Source: DATKZM01 sp035527975 (GTDB lineage Bacteria > Pseudomonadota > Alphaproteobacteria > JAPULJ01). Taken from it: a DNA stretch of 64,000 nucleotides. Below are positions 25,162-33,177 of this stretch, in pieces; the stretch's first letter is position 1; every line of letters begins with the position of its first letter. A program made the position numbers and the translations under genes. Below the pieces are notes generated by a model. The model was not told the DNA's origin, ran no database searches, and saw only the letters and a list, made by a program, of their open reading frames with translations. The stretch covers positions 1 to 64,000 of the forward strand of contig DATKZM010000043.1 in assembly GCA_035527975.1 (NCBI GenBank), given 5' to 3'.

Positions 25162-27501
25162 ATGACCCCGCTTGCCACCATCTCCCAACAGATCTGGGAC
25201 ATGAAATACCGCCTCAAAGGGGCCGATGGCGCCCCTGTGGACAAAACGGTTGAAGATACCTGGCGGCGGGTTGCGCGCGCACTGGCCGAGCCAGAGGACG
25301 AGGCGGACGTCTGGGCCGAGCGCTTCTATGGCGCGATGGAGGATTTCCGCTTCCTGCCGGCCGGCCGCATCGTCGCGGGCGCGGGCAGCGGGCGCAATGT
25401 CACGCTCTTCAACTGCTTCGTCATGGGCACCGTTCCGGACGACATGGCCGGCATCTTCGAGCATCTGAAGGAAGCCGCGCTGACCATGCAGCAGGGCGGC
25501 GGCATCGGTTACGATTTTTCCACGCTCAGACCGGGCGGCGCGCCGGTGAAGGGCGTCGGCGCCGACGCTTCGGGCCCGCTCTCCTTCATGGATGTGTGGG
25601 ACGCGATGTGCCGCACCATCATGAGCGCGGGCTACCGGCGCGGCGCCATGATGGCGACGCTGGCCTGCGACCATCCTGACATCGAAGCCTTCATCGAGGC
25701 CAAGCGCGAGCCCGGGCGGCTACGCATGTTCAACCTCTCGGTGCTGGTGAGCGACGCCTTCATGCAGGCGGTCAAGGAAGACGCACCCTGGGCGCTCACC
25801 TTCAACGGCACGACTTACCGCACCGTGCAGGCGCGCGAGCTGTGGGACGGGATCATGCGCTCGACCTACGCCTACGCCGAGCCCGGCGTGATCTTCATCG
25901 ACCGCATCAACCAGCGCAACCCGCTTTATTACGCAGAGGATATCCGCGCCACCAATCCGTGCGGCGAGCAACCGCTGCCGCCATATGGAGCGTGCCTGCT
26001 CGGCTCGGTCAACCTGGCGCGGCTGGTCACCGATCCGTTCGAGCCCAACGCGGCCCTCGACATGGAGGCGCTTGAGGCGATCGTGCCGCTGGCGGTGCGG
26101 ATGCTCGACAATGCGATCGACATCTCGCGCTTCCCGCTCGAAGCCCAGAGGCGCGAGGCGGAAGCCAAGCGGCGCATCGGGCTCGGGGTGACGGGGCTGG
26201 CGAATGCGCTGATCATGTGCGGCGCGCGCTATGGCGGCAAGGACGCGGTGGCACTGACCGAGCAATGGATGAGCGCGATCCAGCGCGCCGCCTACCTTGC
26301 CTCGGCCGAACTCGCGGCCGAGAAAGGCGCCTTCCCGCTCTTCGATAAGAACAAGTACCTCGCGGGGCCGACCATCTCGGCGCTCGACGACGACGTGCGC
26401 GCGGCGATCGCCGAGCACGGGATCAGGAACGCGCTGCTGACCTCGGTAGCGCCCACCGGCACCATCTCGATCTTCGCCGATAATGTCTCCTCCGGGCTCG
26501 AGCCGATCTTCAGCTTCAACTACACGCGCAATGTGTTGATGCCGGACGGCGCCCGCCGCGAGGAGGAGGTGAGCGACCATGCTTTCCGCCTCTACCGGCG
26601 GCTGAAGGGGGCAAACGCACCGCTGCCCGATGCCTTCGTCGACGCGCAGAGCCTTGCGCCCGCCGACCATGTCGTCATGCAGGCGGCGGTGCAGAAATAT
26701 GTCGACGCCTCGATCTCGAAGACCATCAACCTGCCCGAGGACATCTCATTCGAGGATTTCAAGGACATCTACCTTCAGGCCTACGAGCTCGGCTGCAAGG
26801 GCTGCACGACCTACCGGCCCAACGCGGTAACCGGCGCAGTGCTCGAGCGGGGCCGTACGAGCGATGGCAACAACGAGGCGGCAAAACAGGCCGAGCTGCC
26901 GCTCACGGCGCCCATACCGAAAGCGCGCGACGAGTACGAGACCGGCGTCGTCTATATGACCCAGCCGCTCTCGCGCCCCGAGGAGCTGCCCGGCAAGACC
27001 TACAAGATCCACTGGCCGGAGAGCGACCACGCCATCTACATCACCATCAACGACGTGGTCCAGGACGGACGCCGACGGCCCTTCGAGGTCTTCATCAACT
27101 CCAAGAACATGGAGCACTACGCCTGGACGGTGGCCCTGACGCGGATGATCTCGGCGGTCTTCCGGCGCGGCGGCGACGTCTCCTTCGTGGTCGACGAGCT
27201 CAAGGCCGTCTTCGATCCGCGCGGCGGACAGTGGATGGGCAAGAAGTATGTGCCCTCGCTGTTGGCCGCGATCGGCGGGGTGATCGAGACCCATTTGATC
27301 GATATCGGCTTCCTGCCCGTCCCGCATGAGGCGGCGCAGGCGATCGTCGAGGAAAAGGCGGTGATGGGCGCGGGCGAGAGCGGCGCGCGGGGCGGCGGCC
27401 ATGTGGCCATGCGCGGCTGCCCGAAATGCGGCACTTACGGGCTGATCCGCCAGGAAAACTGCGACGTTTGCACAAGCTGCGGGTATTCCAAGTGCTCGTG
27501 A
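25162..27501 (+). CDS. nrdJ: adenosylcobalamin-dependent ribonucleoside-diphosphate reductase (class II)
   Basis: A 779-aa class II ribonucleotide reductase making deoxynucleotides with a cobalamin radical, independent of oxygen. The start MTPLATISQQIWDMKYR lacks an ATP-cone. Visible are the first active-site cysteine region LFNCFVMGTVPDD, the central TNPCGEQPLPPYGACLLGS with the radical-bearing cysteine, APTGTISIFADN, and CKGCTTYRPNA. The C-terminal Cys-rich tail MRGCPKCGTYGLIRQENCD then CTSCGYSKC holds the redox-relay cysteines. It is a monocistronic-looking gene with its own promoter and no visible intein. Dependence on B12 parallels the mutase at 0.7-2.9 kb. Confidence 0.96.
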   Translation: MTPLATISQQIWDMKYRLKGADGAPVDKTVEDTWRRVARALAEPEDEADVWAERFYGAMEDFRFLPAGRIVAGAGSGRNVTLFNCFVMGTVPDDMAGIFEHLKEAALTMQQGGGIGYDFSTLRPGGAPVKGVGADASGPLSFMDVWDAMCRTIMSAGYRRGAMMATLACDHPDIEAFIEAKREPGRLRMFNLSVLVSDAFMQAVKEDAPWALTFNGTTYRTVQARELWDGIMRSTYAYAEPGVIFIDRINQRNPLYYAEDIRATNPCGEQPLPPYGACLLGSVNLARLVTDPFEPNAALDMEALEAIVPLAVRMLDNAIDISRFPLEAQRREAEAKRRIGLGVTGLANALIMCGARYGGKDAVALTEQWMSAIQRAAYLASAELAAEKGAFPLFDKNKYLAGPTISALDDDVRAAIAEHGIRNALLTSVAPTGTISIFADNVSSGLEPIFSFNYTRNVLMPDGARREEEVSDHAFRLYRRLKGANAPLPDAFVDAQSLAPADHVVMQAAVQKYVDASISKTINLPEDISFEDFKDIYLQAYELGCKGCTTYRPNAVTGAVLERGRTSDGNNEAAKQAELPLTAPIPKARDEYETGVVYMTQPLSRPEELPGKTYKIHWPESDHAIYITINDVVQDGRRRPFEVFINSKNMEHYAWTVALTRMISAVFRRGGDVSFVVDELKAVFDPRGGQWMGKKYVPSLLAAIGGVIETHLIDIGFLPVPHEAAQAIVEEKAVMGAGESGARGGGHVAMRGCPKCGTYGLIRQENCDVCTSCGYSKCS

Positions 27502-27711
27502 GGGGGTAGGCCAATCGCCGCCCGATCGCCTGTCCGTCTTGCATCCGCCACATTCACGGTCCATATAGTGACTGTCAGTGACCGAAGTCCTAGGCGTCTT
27601 GTGTTGCGTTGTTTTGAGACACGTCTTTTTGCACCTGGAAATTTCAGAAACTGATCAACCGTTCGGGCGATGTCCGCCCGGCGGCTTTTAACCGTTTGGA
27701 GAATACAGAAC

Positions 27712-27921
27712 ATGCAGACAGGAACCGTAAAGTGGTTCGACCCGATCCGAGGCTTCGGCTTCATCACCCCTGAGCAGGGAGACAAGGACGCCTTTGTCCA
27801 TATCTCCGCTGTGGAGCGTGCAGGCCTGCAGGGCCTAGCCGAAGGCCAGAAGGTGGAATACGAGTTGCAGCCTGGCAAGAATGGCAAGGAAGCAGCTGAG
27901 AACCTTCAGATCGTGGGCTAA
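27712..27921 (+). CDS. cold-shock protein (CspA family)
   Basis: A 69-aa single cold-shock domain: MQTGTVKWFDPIRGFGFITP contains RNP1-like KWFD...GFGFI, and DAFVHISAVERAG contains RNP2 (VHIS). It acts as an RNA chaperone. ATG 27712 follows a GGAGA ribosome binding site; an in-frame upstream ATG at 27670 would add residues unlike the family. The 210-bp leader after nrdJ holds a hairpin-forming gggcgatgtccgccc, consistent with the long structured 5' leaders of csp mRNAs. A strong terminator follows. Confidence 0.95.
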   Translation: MQTGTVKWFDPIRGFGFITPEQGDKDAFVHISAVERAGLQGLAEGQKVEYELQPGKNGKEAAENLQIVG

Positions 27922-27946
27922 CACCCGCCGTCCTAAGGCAGATAGA

Positions 27947-27976
27947 GGGCCCGTCCTTTAAGGACGGGCCCTTTTT
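27947..27976 (+). terminator. intrinsic terminator after the cold-shock gene
   Basis: A perfect 10-bp stem, gggcccgtcc (27947-27956) pairing with ggacgggccc (27962-27971), with a 5-base loop and a run of five T. It lies 26 bp after the csp stop codon. Confidence 0.93.
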
Positions 27977-28005
27977 CGTGGCCGAACGAGATCAACGCAG
28001 CGCCG

Positions 28006-28539
28006 TTATCCGCCCCGCTGCACGATCGCTTGCAGCGCGTGGAGCCGCCCTTCCTTGATACCCAGCTCGTCCAAATGCGCGATGGTGTTGGCGAGGTACT
28101 CCGTGTTGGGCCCGCGCTGGCCGTGGGCGCGGCGGATGAAAACGGCGGTTTCTTCCAAGGTGAGCCTGGTCAGGCAGCGGTCGGTCTGGCGCACATCGGC
28201 GACATAGGTGTGAGCCGACACACGGCCGCCCAACCGGCCCGCCTCATCATAGAGCCGCACCGGCACGCGGCGGGGCAGGTAGACGTAGTCGGGCATCTCT
28301 CGGTCATCGAGATAGGCCATGACGTCATCGACCTTTTCGTCGGCCACCCGATAGGCGCGGCCGAGGCAGGACCCGCCCGGCGCCAGGCCGAGGACCAGAC
28401 CGGGGATCTCCTTGGTGCCGCGGTGACGGTGCGAGACGATACAAAACGCCCGGTGATAGCCGCGCAACAGAGCTGCCGCGCGCAGCTCGTACTCGAAGCC
28501 CGGATTCCACAGCAGCGAGCCGTAGCCGAAGACCCACAT
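28006..28539 (-). CDS. chaC: gamma-glutamylcyclotransferase, ChaC family
   Basis: A 177-aa cytosolic enzyme of the ChaC/GCG family that cleaves glutathione to 5-oxoproline and Cys-Gly. The nucleotide-fold motif YGSLLWNPGF at residues 5-14 and the catalytic glutamate in AYLDDREMPDYVY are present, as is the conserved NTEYLANT near the C-terminus. The length is standard. It converges with the csp gene across the terminator. Given five GST-like genes and a GFA-type enzyme in the window, it fits a glutathione-using organism. Confidence 0.92.
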   Translation of the reverse strand: MWVFGYGSLLWNPGFEYELRAAALLRGYHRAFCIVSHRHRGTKEIPGLVLGLAPGGSCLGRAYRVADEKVDDVMAYLDDREMPDYVYLPRRVPVRLYDEAGRLGGRVSAHTYVADVRQTDRCLTRLTLEETAVFIRRAHGQRGPNTEYLANTIAHLDELGIKEGRLHALQAIVQRGG

Positions 28540-28600
28540 TCTCGAAGACCCATATGTCTCGTGTGCTGTCGCGAGGCGGGAGGATGTCCCTCAGACGCCT

Positions 28601-28713
28601 AGAGCACGATCGCGTCACAGTGATCTAACGTGACGCGTGAATCGTGCTCTAAATATATGAGATAGATCAAGATTCACGTCTCAGATCGCTGCGATCTGAG
28701 ACGATCTTGATCT
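28601..28713. repeat. two adjacent palindromic repeats (AGAGCA...TGCTCT type)
   Basis: The first palindrome (28601-28650) has arms agagcacgatcgcgtcac and, inverted, gtgacgcg-tga-atcgtgctct. The second (28664-28713) has arms agatcaagat-tcac-gtctcagatcgc and gcgatctgagac-gatcttgatct, with a four-base bulge. Both are in the 204-bp gap between chaC and the GFA gene, which shows no coding signal. The outer AGAGCA/TGCTCT ends are shared with the element at 36292-36433, suggesting a family of small intergenic repeats. Confidence 0.8.
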
Positions 28714-28743
28714 AGCGATGCCTCGCCGGGCCTGCCGTCCGGC

Positions 28744-29196
28744 TCATGTGCTGCCAAGGTTTCCCGTCACGGTCCCGATCCAGCTCCGCTTGCGGCGTTC
28801 CAGGCGGTCATCGGTCCCCTCCCCGTCGAAATCGGCCGCCGAGGTGTCGAACACCGACGGGTCGATGCCCTCGAACGCGCGCACGCTGACCACGGCGTAG
28901 AGCGTTCCGTCGATGGCGCTGGTCACGACGGGGACAACGCCGCAGGTCCGGCAGATCAGGAAGTCGGCCGTGCCGGTGCCGAACCGGTACCGCTCAACAC
29001 GGCCCTGATCGGCGATCTCAATCTCGATCCGGCCGCCCGGATGCGATGTGTAGGCGCCGCCATGTTTGACGCAGAACGAACAGCCGCAGGCGCGTGTCGG
29101 GATCGTATCGCCCCAGGGCGGGCGAAAGAACGCGAAACGGATATTGCCGCAATGGCAGCCGCCGTCGATGCGTCCAAGACCGTCGGTTTCGGACAT
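28744..29196 (-). CDS. GFA (glutathione-dependent formaldehyde-activating / CENP-V) family protein
   Basis: A 150-aa zinc protein. The family cysteines are all present: GGCHCGNIRF, RACGCSFCVKHGG and LICRTCGVVPV. Members have been linked to S-hydroxymethylglutathione formation, but many have other or unknown roles, so the catalytic assignment is tentative. It lies 28 bp downstream of the di-iron PaaA-like gene on the same strand, so both are probably controlled from the dyad at 30044. Confidence 0.88.
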   Translation of the reverse strand: MSETDGLGRIDGGCHCGNIRFAFFRPPWGDTIPTRACGCSFCVKHGGAYTSHPGGRIEIEIADQGRVERYRFGTGTADFLICRTCGVVPVVTSAIDGTLYAVVSVRAFEGIDPSVFDTSAADFDGEGTDDRLERRKRSWIGTVTGNLGST

Positions 29197-29224
29197 GGCT
29201 TGCCGGAGCTCCGCTTGCGCTTTG

Positions 29225-30004
29225 TCAGTGAATGCTGCGGCCGGCCTCGGCTTCCGGGACCTTGAGGCCGATCTTCTCGATCTGGGCGTCGAGGTCGGTC
29301 TTCCACATGCCGCGCAGCTCCTCGTTGCCCCATTTGCGGATGCCGTATTTTACCGCGAGCTCGGAGATTTTCGAGTCCTTGGCGCCGAAGGTATCGAGCG
29401 CGTGCGGATACCATTTGTCGACGGTGGCCTGCGCGTCTTCGGGGGTCGCCTTGCAAAGCGCGGCGTATTTCGGGTTCTGCACGACATCCTTGATGCGCCG
29501 GGCGCCGAAGGAGGCGTGGAAGCGCTCCTCGTGAACCATCGAGGTCATCTCGCGGGCAAGCGGCGCATACGAGCAGCCCTCGAGCGCGCGCAGGTGATAC
29601 CAGGCGACATTGTCGAGCAGGAAACAGAAGCCGCAGGTGTCGACCCAGCTTTCGAAGGGCACGTTGAACGCCTTGAGCGGATGCTCGCCGAGTTTGAGAT
29701 TCATGAGCTTCTCGGCCGTCTCTTCGCCCTCGGGGCCGAACTGGCGCAGCAGGCGCGAATCGATAAAGCCCTGATGTGCCTCGTCGGCGCAGATCTGGGC
29801 CTGGGCGAAGCGGTCCTCCGGCGTCGGACCCTTGTTGATCCAGGGCTGGTGCTGCTCGACGCTGGCGAACTCTGTCGAGGCGAGCGCGGCGATGATCTTG
29901 AAGAGGGTCCTGCGGTAGTCCTCGGGCATCTGCTCGACCGCTTCGATCTTGTTCATGCCCTTAAGCTCGCCGTGCATCACGCGCCGGGAAACACCGGTTG
30001 CCAT
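29225..30004 (-). CDS. ferritin-like di-iron protein related to phenylacetyl-CoA epoxidase subunits (PaaA/PaaC)
   Basis: A 259-aa mostly helical protein with two ExxH-type iron-binding pairs: CADEAHQGFIDS (DEAH) in the first half and MVHEERFHASFG (EERFH) in the second, plus glutamates in ALASTEFASVEQ and HLRALEG. The spacing and the MPEDYRRTLFKIIA start resemble the PaaA_PaaC ferritin-like family of phenylacetyl-CoA epoxidases. None of the other paa genes is nearby, so the actual substrate is unknown. ATG 30004 has AAAAGGAG before it. The promoter region carries a 31-bp inverted repeat, pointing to specific regulation. Confidence 0.75.
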   Translation of the reverse strand: MATGVSRRVMHGELKGMNKIEAVEQMPEDYRRTLFKIIAALASTEFASVEQHQPWINKGPTPEDRFAQAQICADEAHQGFIDSRLLRQFGPEGEETAEKLMNLKLGEHPLKAFNVPFESWVDTCGFCFLLDNVAWYHLRALEGCSYAPLAREMTSMVHEERFHASFGARRIKDVVQNPKYAALCKATPEDAQATVDKWYPHALDTFGAKDSKISELAVKYGIRKWGNEELRGMWKTDLDAQIEKIGLKVPEAEAGRSIH

Positions 30005-30043
30005 CGGGTCGCTCCTTTTCGTTTCGCCTGAACCGATCAGTTA

Positions 30044-30074
30044 GTTCGCAATACAAATAGTTTGTAGTGCGAAC
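30044..30074. promoter_or_regulatory. 31-bp inverted repeat, probable operator of the di-iron/GFA unit
   Basis: The arms gttcgcaatacaaa (30044-30057) and tttgtagtgcgaac (30061-30074) are inverted copies with one mismatch, around a 3-bp centre. On the minus strand TTGTTC and TATTGC, 17 bp apart, form a plausible promoter inside and next to the dyad, about 40-75 bp before the start at 30004. This is the geometry of a TetR- or MarR-type repressor site. No regulator gene is adjacent. Confidence 0.65.
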
Positions 30075-30129
30075 AATATCACAATGGATTGGCCGCGTCA
30101 CCTGCCGAACGCCCGGTTGGGCGGGCGGG

Positions 30130-31047
30130 TCAGCCGTCTTTGCGCTTGTCTTCCTCGGCCTGATCCTGGCCTGCCTCGATAATACCGCGGCGGATTGCAT
30201 GCGTCCGCAGGAACATCTCGTGGAGCGCCTCGCCGTCACCTTGACGAAGCGCCTTGCGCAGCGCCGTCAGATCCTCGGTAAAGCGCGCCAGCACCTCCAG
30301 GATCGCATCGCGGTTGGCAAGAAACGTGTCGCGCCAGAACTCAGGATTGGTCGCGGCGATGCGCGTAAAATCACGAAACCCGCCGGCCGAGAACTTGATA
30401 ACCTCGGACTGCAGATCGCTCTCCAGATCGGTCGCGGTGCCGACGATGGTGTAGGCGATGGCATGCGGCAGATGCGAGGTGAGCGCCAGCACCAGATCGT
30501 GATGCTCGGCGTCCATGATCTCCACCATCATGCCGCCGGCCCGCCACATTGCGGCAACCTTTTCGACCGCGGCCGCGTCGGTGCCTTCATCGGGGGTGAG
30601 AATGCACCAGCGGTCCTGGAAGAGCTCGGCAAAGCCCGCATCGGGGCCCGAATGCTCGGTGCCGGCAACCGGGTGGCCGGGAACCAGATGAGCATGCTCG
30701 GGCAGCAATTGGCCCAGACGGTCGATCACCGCGCGCTTGGCCGAACCGACATCGGTGACAATGGCACCTTGTGCCAGATTGGGCGCGATTGCCGCCCCAA
30801 CCGCCTCGTAGCCGCCAAGATGAAGCGCCAGCACGACCAGATCGGCGCGTTCTACGGCGGCGGCCGGATCGTCTTCGACGCGGTCCACGAGGCCGAGCTC
30901 CAGGATGCGCTTGCGGCTGGCCTCCGATCGCGTCAGACCGACGACCTCATCCGCCAGACCTTCGCGGCGGATGACGCGCGCCAGCGAGGAGCCGATCAGG
31001 CCAACGCCAAGGATGGCGATCCGCTTGAAATGAGGTTGGCCCGACAT
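30130..31047 (-). CDS. tyrA: prephenate/arogenate dehydrogenase
   Basis: A 305-aa NAD(P) enzyme of tyrosine synthesis. The Rossmann motif is IAILGVGLIGSSLARVIRREG at the N-terminus. Further conserved parts are VLALHLGGYEAVGAAIAP, VTDVGSAKRAVIDRL, and the catalytic-histidine region VPGHPVAGTEHSGPDAGFAEL. The C-terminal helical dimerisation domain contains DAEHHDLVLALTSHLPHAIAY. It is encoded 2 bp after hisC and completes a chorismate mutase-hisC-tyrA run for aromatic amino acids. A TyrA_C-type product using arogenate cannot be excluded. Confidence 0.93.
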   Translation of the reverse strand: MSGQPHFKRIAILGVGLIGSSLARVIRREGLADEVVGLTRSEASRKRILELGLVDRVEDDPAAAVERADLVVLALHLGGYEAVGAAIAPNLAQGAIVTDVGSAKRAVIDRLGQLLPEHAHLVPGHPVAGTEHSGPDAGFAELFQDRWCILTPDEGTDAAAVEKVAAMWRAGGMMVEIMDAEHHDLVLALTSHLPHAIAYTIVGTATDLESDLQSEVIKFSAGGFRDFTRIAATNPEFWRDTFLANRDAILEVLARFTEDLTALRKALRQGDGEALHEMFLRTHAIRRGIIEAGQDQAEEDKRKDG

Positions 31048-31049
31048 AC

Positions 31050-32147
31050 TCAGCCCAGGAAGTCCTTCAGCGCTCCGACAACCGCGGCGACCTCCTCCCC
31101 CAGTCCCACAGTGATGCGAAGATATTCCGGCAAACCATAGTTGCCGACCGTCCGCGGAATGATGCCGCGGCTGGTGAGGTAGCCATTGGCGGCGTCGGCG
31201 TTCTTCGCCGGCTCGCTTGGGAAACGGACAAGCAGGAAATTGGCCTCGCTGGGCGCCACTTCGAGGCCGAGCGCTTCCAGCATGGCCGTCATCTTGGGCC
31301 GCCAGATGTCGTTATGGGTCCGTGCGGCGTCGAGATGGGCGATGTCGTCGAGCGCGGCCAGCCCCGCGGCCTGCGCCGGCACGGTGACGTTGAAGGGATT
31401 GCGGACGCGGTTCAGCACATCGGTCACCGCGGGCGGGCTATAGGACCAGCCGAGCCGCACCCCCGCCAGCGCAAACGCCTTGGAGAAGGTGCGCAACATC
31501 ACGACATTGCCGCCGGCCTTCACCAGCTCGGCGCCGGGCGAATAGTCGTTGCGCGTGACGTACTCGGCGTACGCCGCATCGAGGACCAGCAGCACGTCGT
31601 CGCGCAGCTTCTCGCGCAGCCGGGCAACCTCGTCGGCGGGCAGAAAGCTGCCCGTTGGATTGTTGGGGTTGGCCAGGAAGACGATCCGGGTGCGCTCGGT
31701 GACGCAGTCCAGAAACGCATCGACATCGGCGGTGAGATCGGTCTCCGGCGCCATCACCGGCGTTGCGCCGACGGCGAGCGTGGCGATCGGATACATCGCG
31801 AAGCCATGACGGCTGAACAGCACCTCGTCGCCGGGCCCGGCATAGGCCCGGGTGAGCAGCGCAATCAGCTCGTCGGAGCCGTTGGCGCAAACGATATTCT
31901 CGGCCTCGAGCCCATGATGCCTGGCCAGCGCCTCACGCAGATCGTTCGAGCCGCCATCGGGATAGCGGTTGAGGCTTTCCGCCGCTTGCCTGTAGGCCGC
32001 CAGGGCGCGCGGGCTCGGGCCCAACGGGCTTTCATTCGCCGACAGCACCACGACCTTGTCGAAGCCTTCGAGGTGATGCTTGCCAGCAAGGTAGGGATTT
32101 AGCTCCATGATCCCCGGCCGAGGCGTCAGCAATTTGTCAGCGCTCAT
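31050..32147 (-). CDS. hisC: histidinol-phosphate / aromatic aminotransferase
   Basis: A 365-aa fold-type I PLP aminotransferase. The PLP lysine lies in LRTFSKAFALAGVRLGW. The N-terminal LSANESPLGPSPRALAAY and LNRYPDGGSNDLREALA blocks and VFLANPNNPTGSF are typical of HisC. Between chorismate mutase and tyrA it likely also transaminates prephenate or aromatic 2-oxo acids, as do many HisC2-type enzymes in this location. Its ATG overlaps the stop of the chorismate mutase gene (ATGA). Confidence 0.92.
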   Translation of the reverse strand: MSADKLLTPRPGIMELNPYLAGKHHLEGFDKVVVLSANESPLGPSPRALAAYRQAAESLNRYPDGGSNDLREALARHHGLEAENIVCANGSDELIALLTRAYAGPGDEVLFSRHGFAMYPIATLAVGATPVMAPETDLTADVDAFLDCVTERTRIVFLANPNNPTGSFLPADEVARLREKLRDDVLLVLDAAYAEYVTRNDYSPGAELVKAGGNVVMLRTFSKAFALAGVRLGWSYSPPAVTDVLNRVRNPFNVTVPAQAAGLAALDDIAHLDAARTHNDIWRPKMTAMLEALGLEVAPSEANFLLVRFPSEPAKNADAANGYLTSRGIIPRTVGNYGLPEYLRITVGLGEEVAAVVGALKDFLG

Positions 32148-33013
32148 GGCAATATCCCCAGAACGGAGGGCTCGAAGGGCGCGGGATATGCGCCGAGATG
32201 ATGGATGGCAACGACCGGGAGCCGGCCCCCGGCGGCGATTTTCTGAAGGCGCTGGTCGCCGGGACCCACAAAGTCAGCGATCTCGACCAGGATCAGCCGG
32301 CCGCCAGCATCGGCGCGCGAATCCATGAAAACGAGCTCCAGTCCGGCATCGCCAAAGGCGCTCGTCACCGCGGCTCGGCTAACCTCGTCATCGACCTCGA
32401 CCACCGCGAGGCTACGGTCGTCTCCGGTCGCCTCGGGCTCGGCAAAGGCCAGCGCCATGCCGGCAAGCTCCGTCGACGGGCCACCGGCAACGCCGGTCAC
32501 CGGCAGGCGCGCGACCACCCGAGGCAAACGGTCGTCATCGCCAACCAGCATGCGCCACCAGGGGTCGCTGTCCTCCAGCGACGGCGCCGGAACGATCCCG
32601 ACGGTGAAGCGGTGGCTCGCCACGGCGCTGATCACCTCACCGGGGGAATTATAGGTCGCAAGTTGGCCGACCGTGCCGAAATGGGCGCGCGCAAGCTGGC
32701 AATAGCCGGTCTCGCCCGCCGGCACGCAGACCGCCATCGAGAGCGGACCCTGCATGCTCACCGAGCCCGCCATCAGCTCGCGCCAGATACGCACCAGCGC
32801 GGCCGCCGGGAACGATCCCTTGTGCCGCGCTACGATGTGGCGCAGCACCTTGGCCTCGCGCCCCGGCCGGAAAACCGGCGCGTCCGTGTCGGCTTTCAGA
32901 CGGCCGATTTCTTCGACCACTGCACCGCGCTGCACGATCAGATCGTGAATGGCATCGTCGAGCGTGTCGATCTCGCCGCGCAGGCGCGCGAGGGGTTCGT
33001 CGATTGGCAGCAT
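32144..33013 (-). CDS. chorismate mutase (AroQ) with degenerate prephenate-dehydratase-like and ACT-like C-terminus
   Basis: A 289-aa protein from ATG 33013 (a TTG seven codons upstream is possible). Residues 1-90 are an AroQ helical chorismate mutase: LARLRGEIDTLDDAIHDLIV, VVEEIGRLKAD, PVFRPGREAKVLR and RIWRELMAGS. The rest follows the layout of a P-protein: AVCVPAGETGYCQLARAHFG corresponds to the dehydratase start, TVGIVPAPSLEDSD to the usual GVVPIENS, and a C-terminal part with LELVFMDSRADAGG resembles the ACT domain ESRPS segment. The dehydratase threonine motif (TRF) is not visible, so dehydratase activity is doubtful. It is the first gene of the chorismate mutase-hisC-tyrA unit. Confidence 0.85.
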   Translation of the reverse strand: MLPIDEPLARLRGEIDTLDDAIHDLIVQRGAVVEEIGRLKADTDAPVFRPGREAKVLRHIVARHKGSFPAAALVRIWRELMAGSVSMQGPLSMAVCVPAGETGYCQLARAHFGTVGQLATYNSPGEVISAVASHRFTVGIVPAPSLEDSDPWWRMLVGDDDRLPRVVARLPVTGVAGGPSTELAGMALAFAEPEATGDDRSLAVVEVDDEVSRAAVTSAFGDAGLELVFMDSRADAGGRLILVEIADFVGPGDQRLQKIAAGGRLPVVAIHHLGAYPAPFEPSVLGILP

Positions 33014-33125
33014 CGGCCTGGGGCCCCCGGTCAAAGAAGCCTAGTCTTACTGCGTGGCCCGCCGCGAAAGCAAAGAAAACATTGACAGTTTCCGGTCGCG
33101 GCCATAGCTCCTCCAAACACCCTCA

Positions 33126-33170
33126 AGCCAGATTTGGATGGACTTAAGAGGCTGGCGCCAGGTCAAGGGA
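33126..33170 (+). promoter_or_regulatory. metA leader that can fold as an H-type pseudoknot over the ribosome binding site
   Basis: Stem 1 agcc (33126-33129) can pair with ggct (33150-33153). Loop bases gactt (33141-33145) can pair with aggtc (33160-33164). The AAGGGAG ribosome binding site follows immediately. The loop contains gatttgg, as in SAM-II riboswitches often found before metA in alphaproteobacteria. However, the conserved 3' GCUAAA of SAM-II is missing, and an alternative gccag/ctggc stem competes. This is a weak candidate only. Confidence 0.22.
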
Positions 33171-33177
33171 GCGAGAA

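Noticed and set aside
30067..31140. 357-codon plus-strand open frame
   Set aside because: It is entirely antisense to tyrA and the end of hisC, both with clear motifs; His/Arg/Gln-rich translation is typical of shadows in GC-rich DNA.
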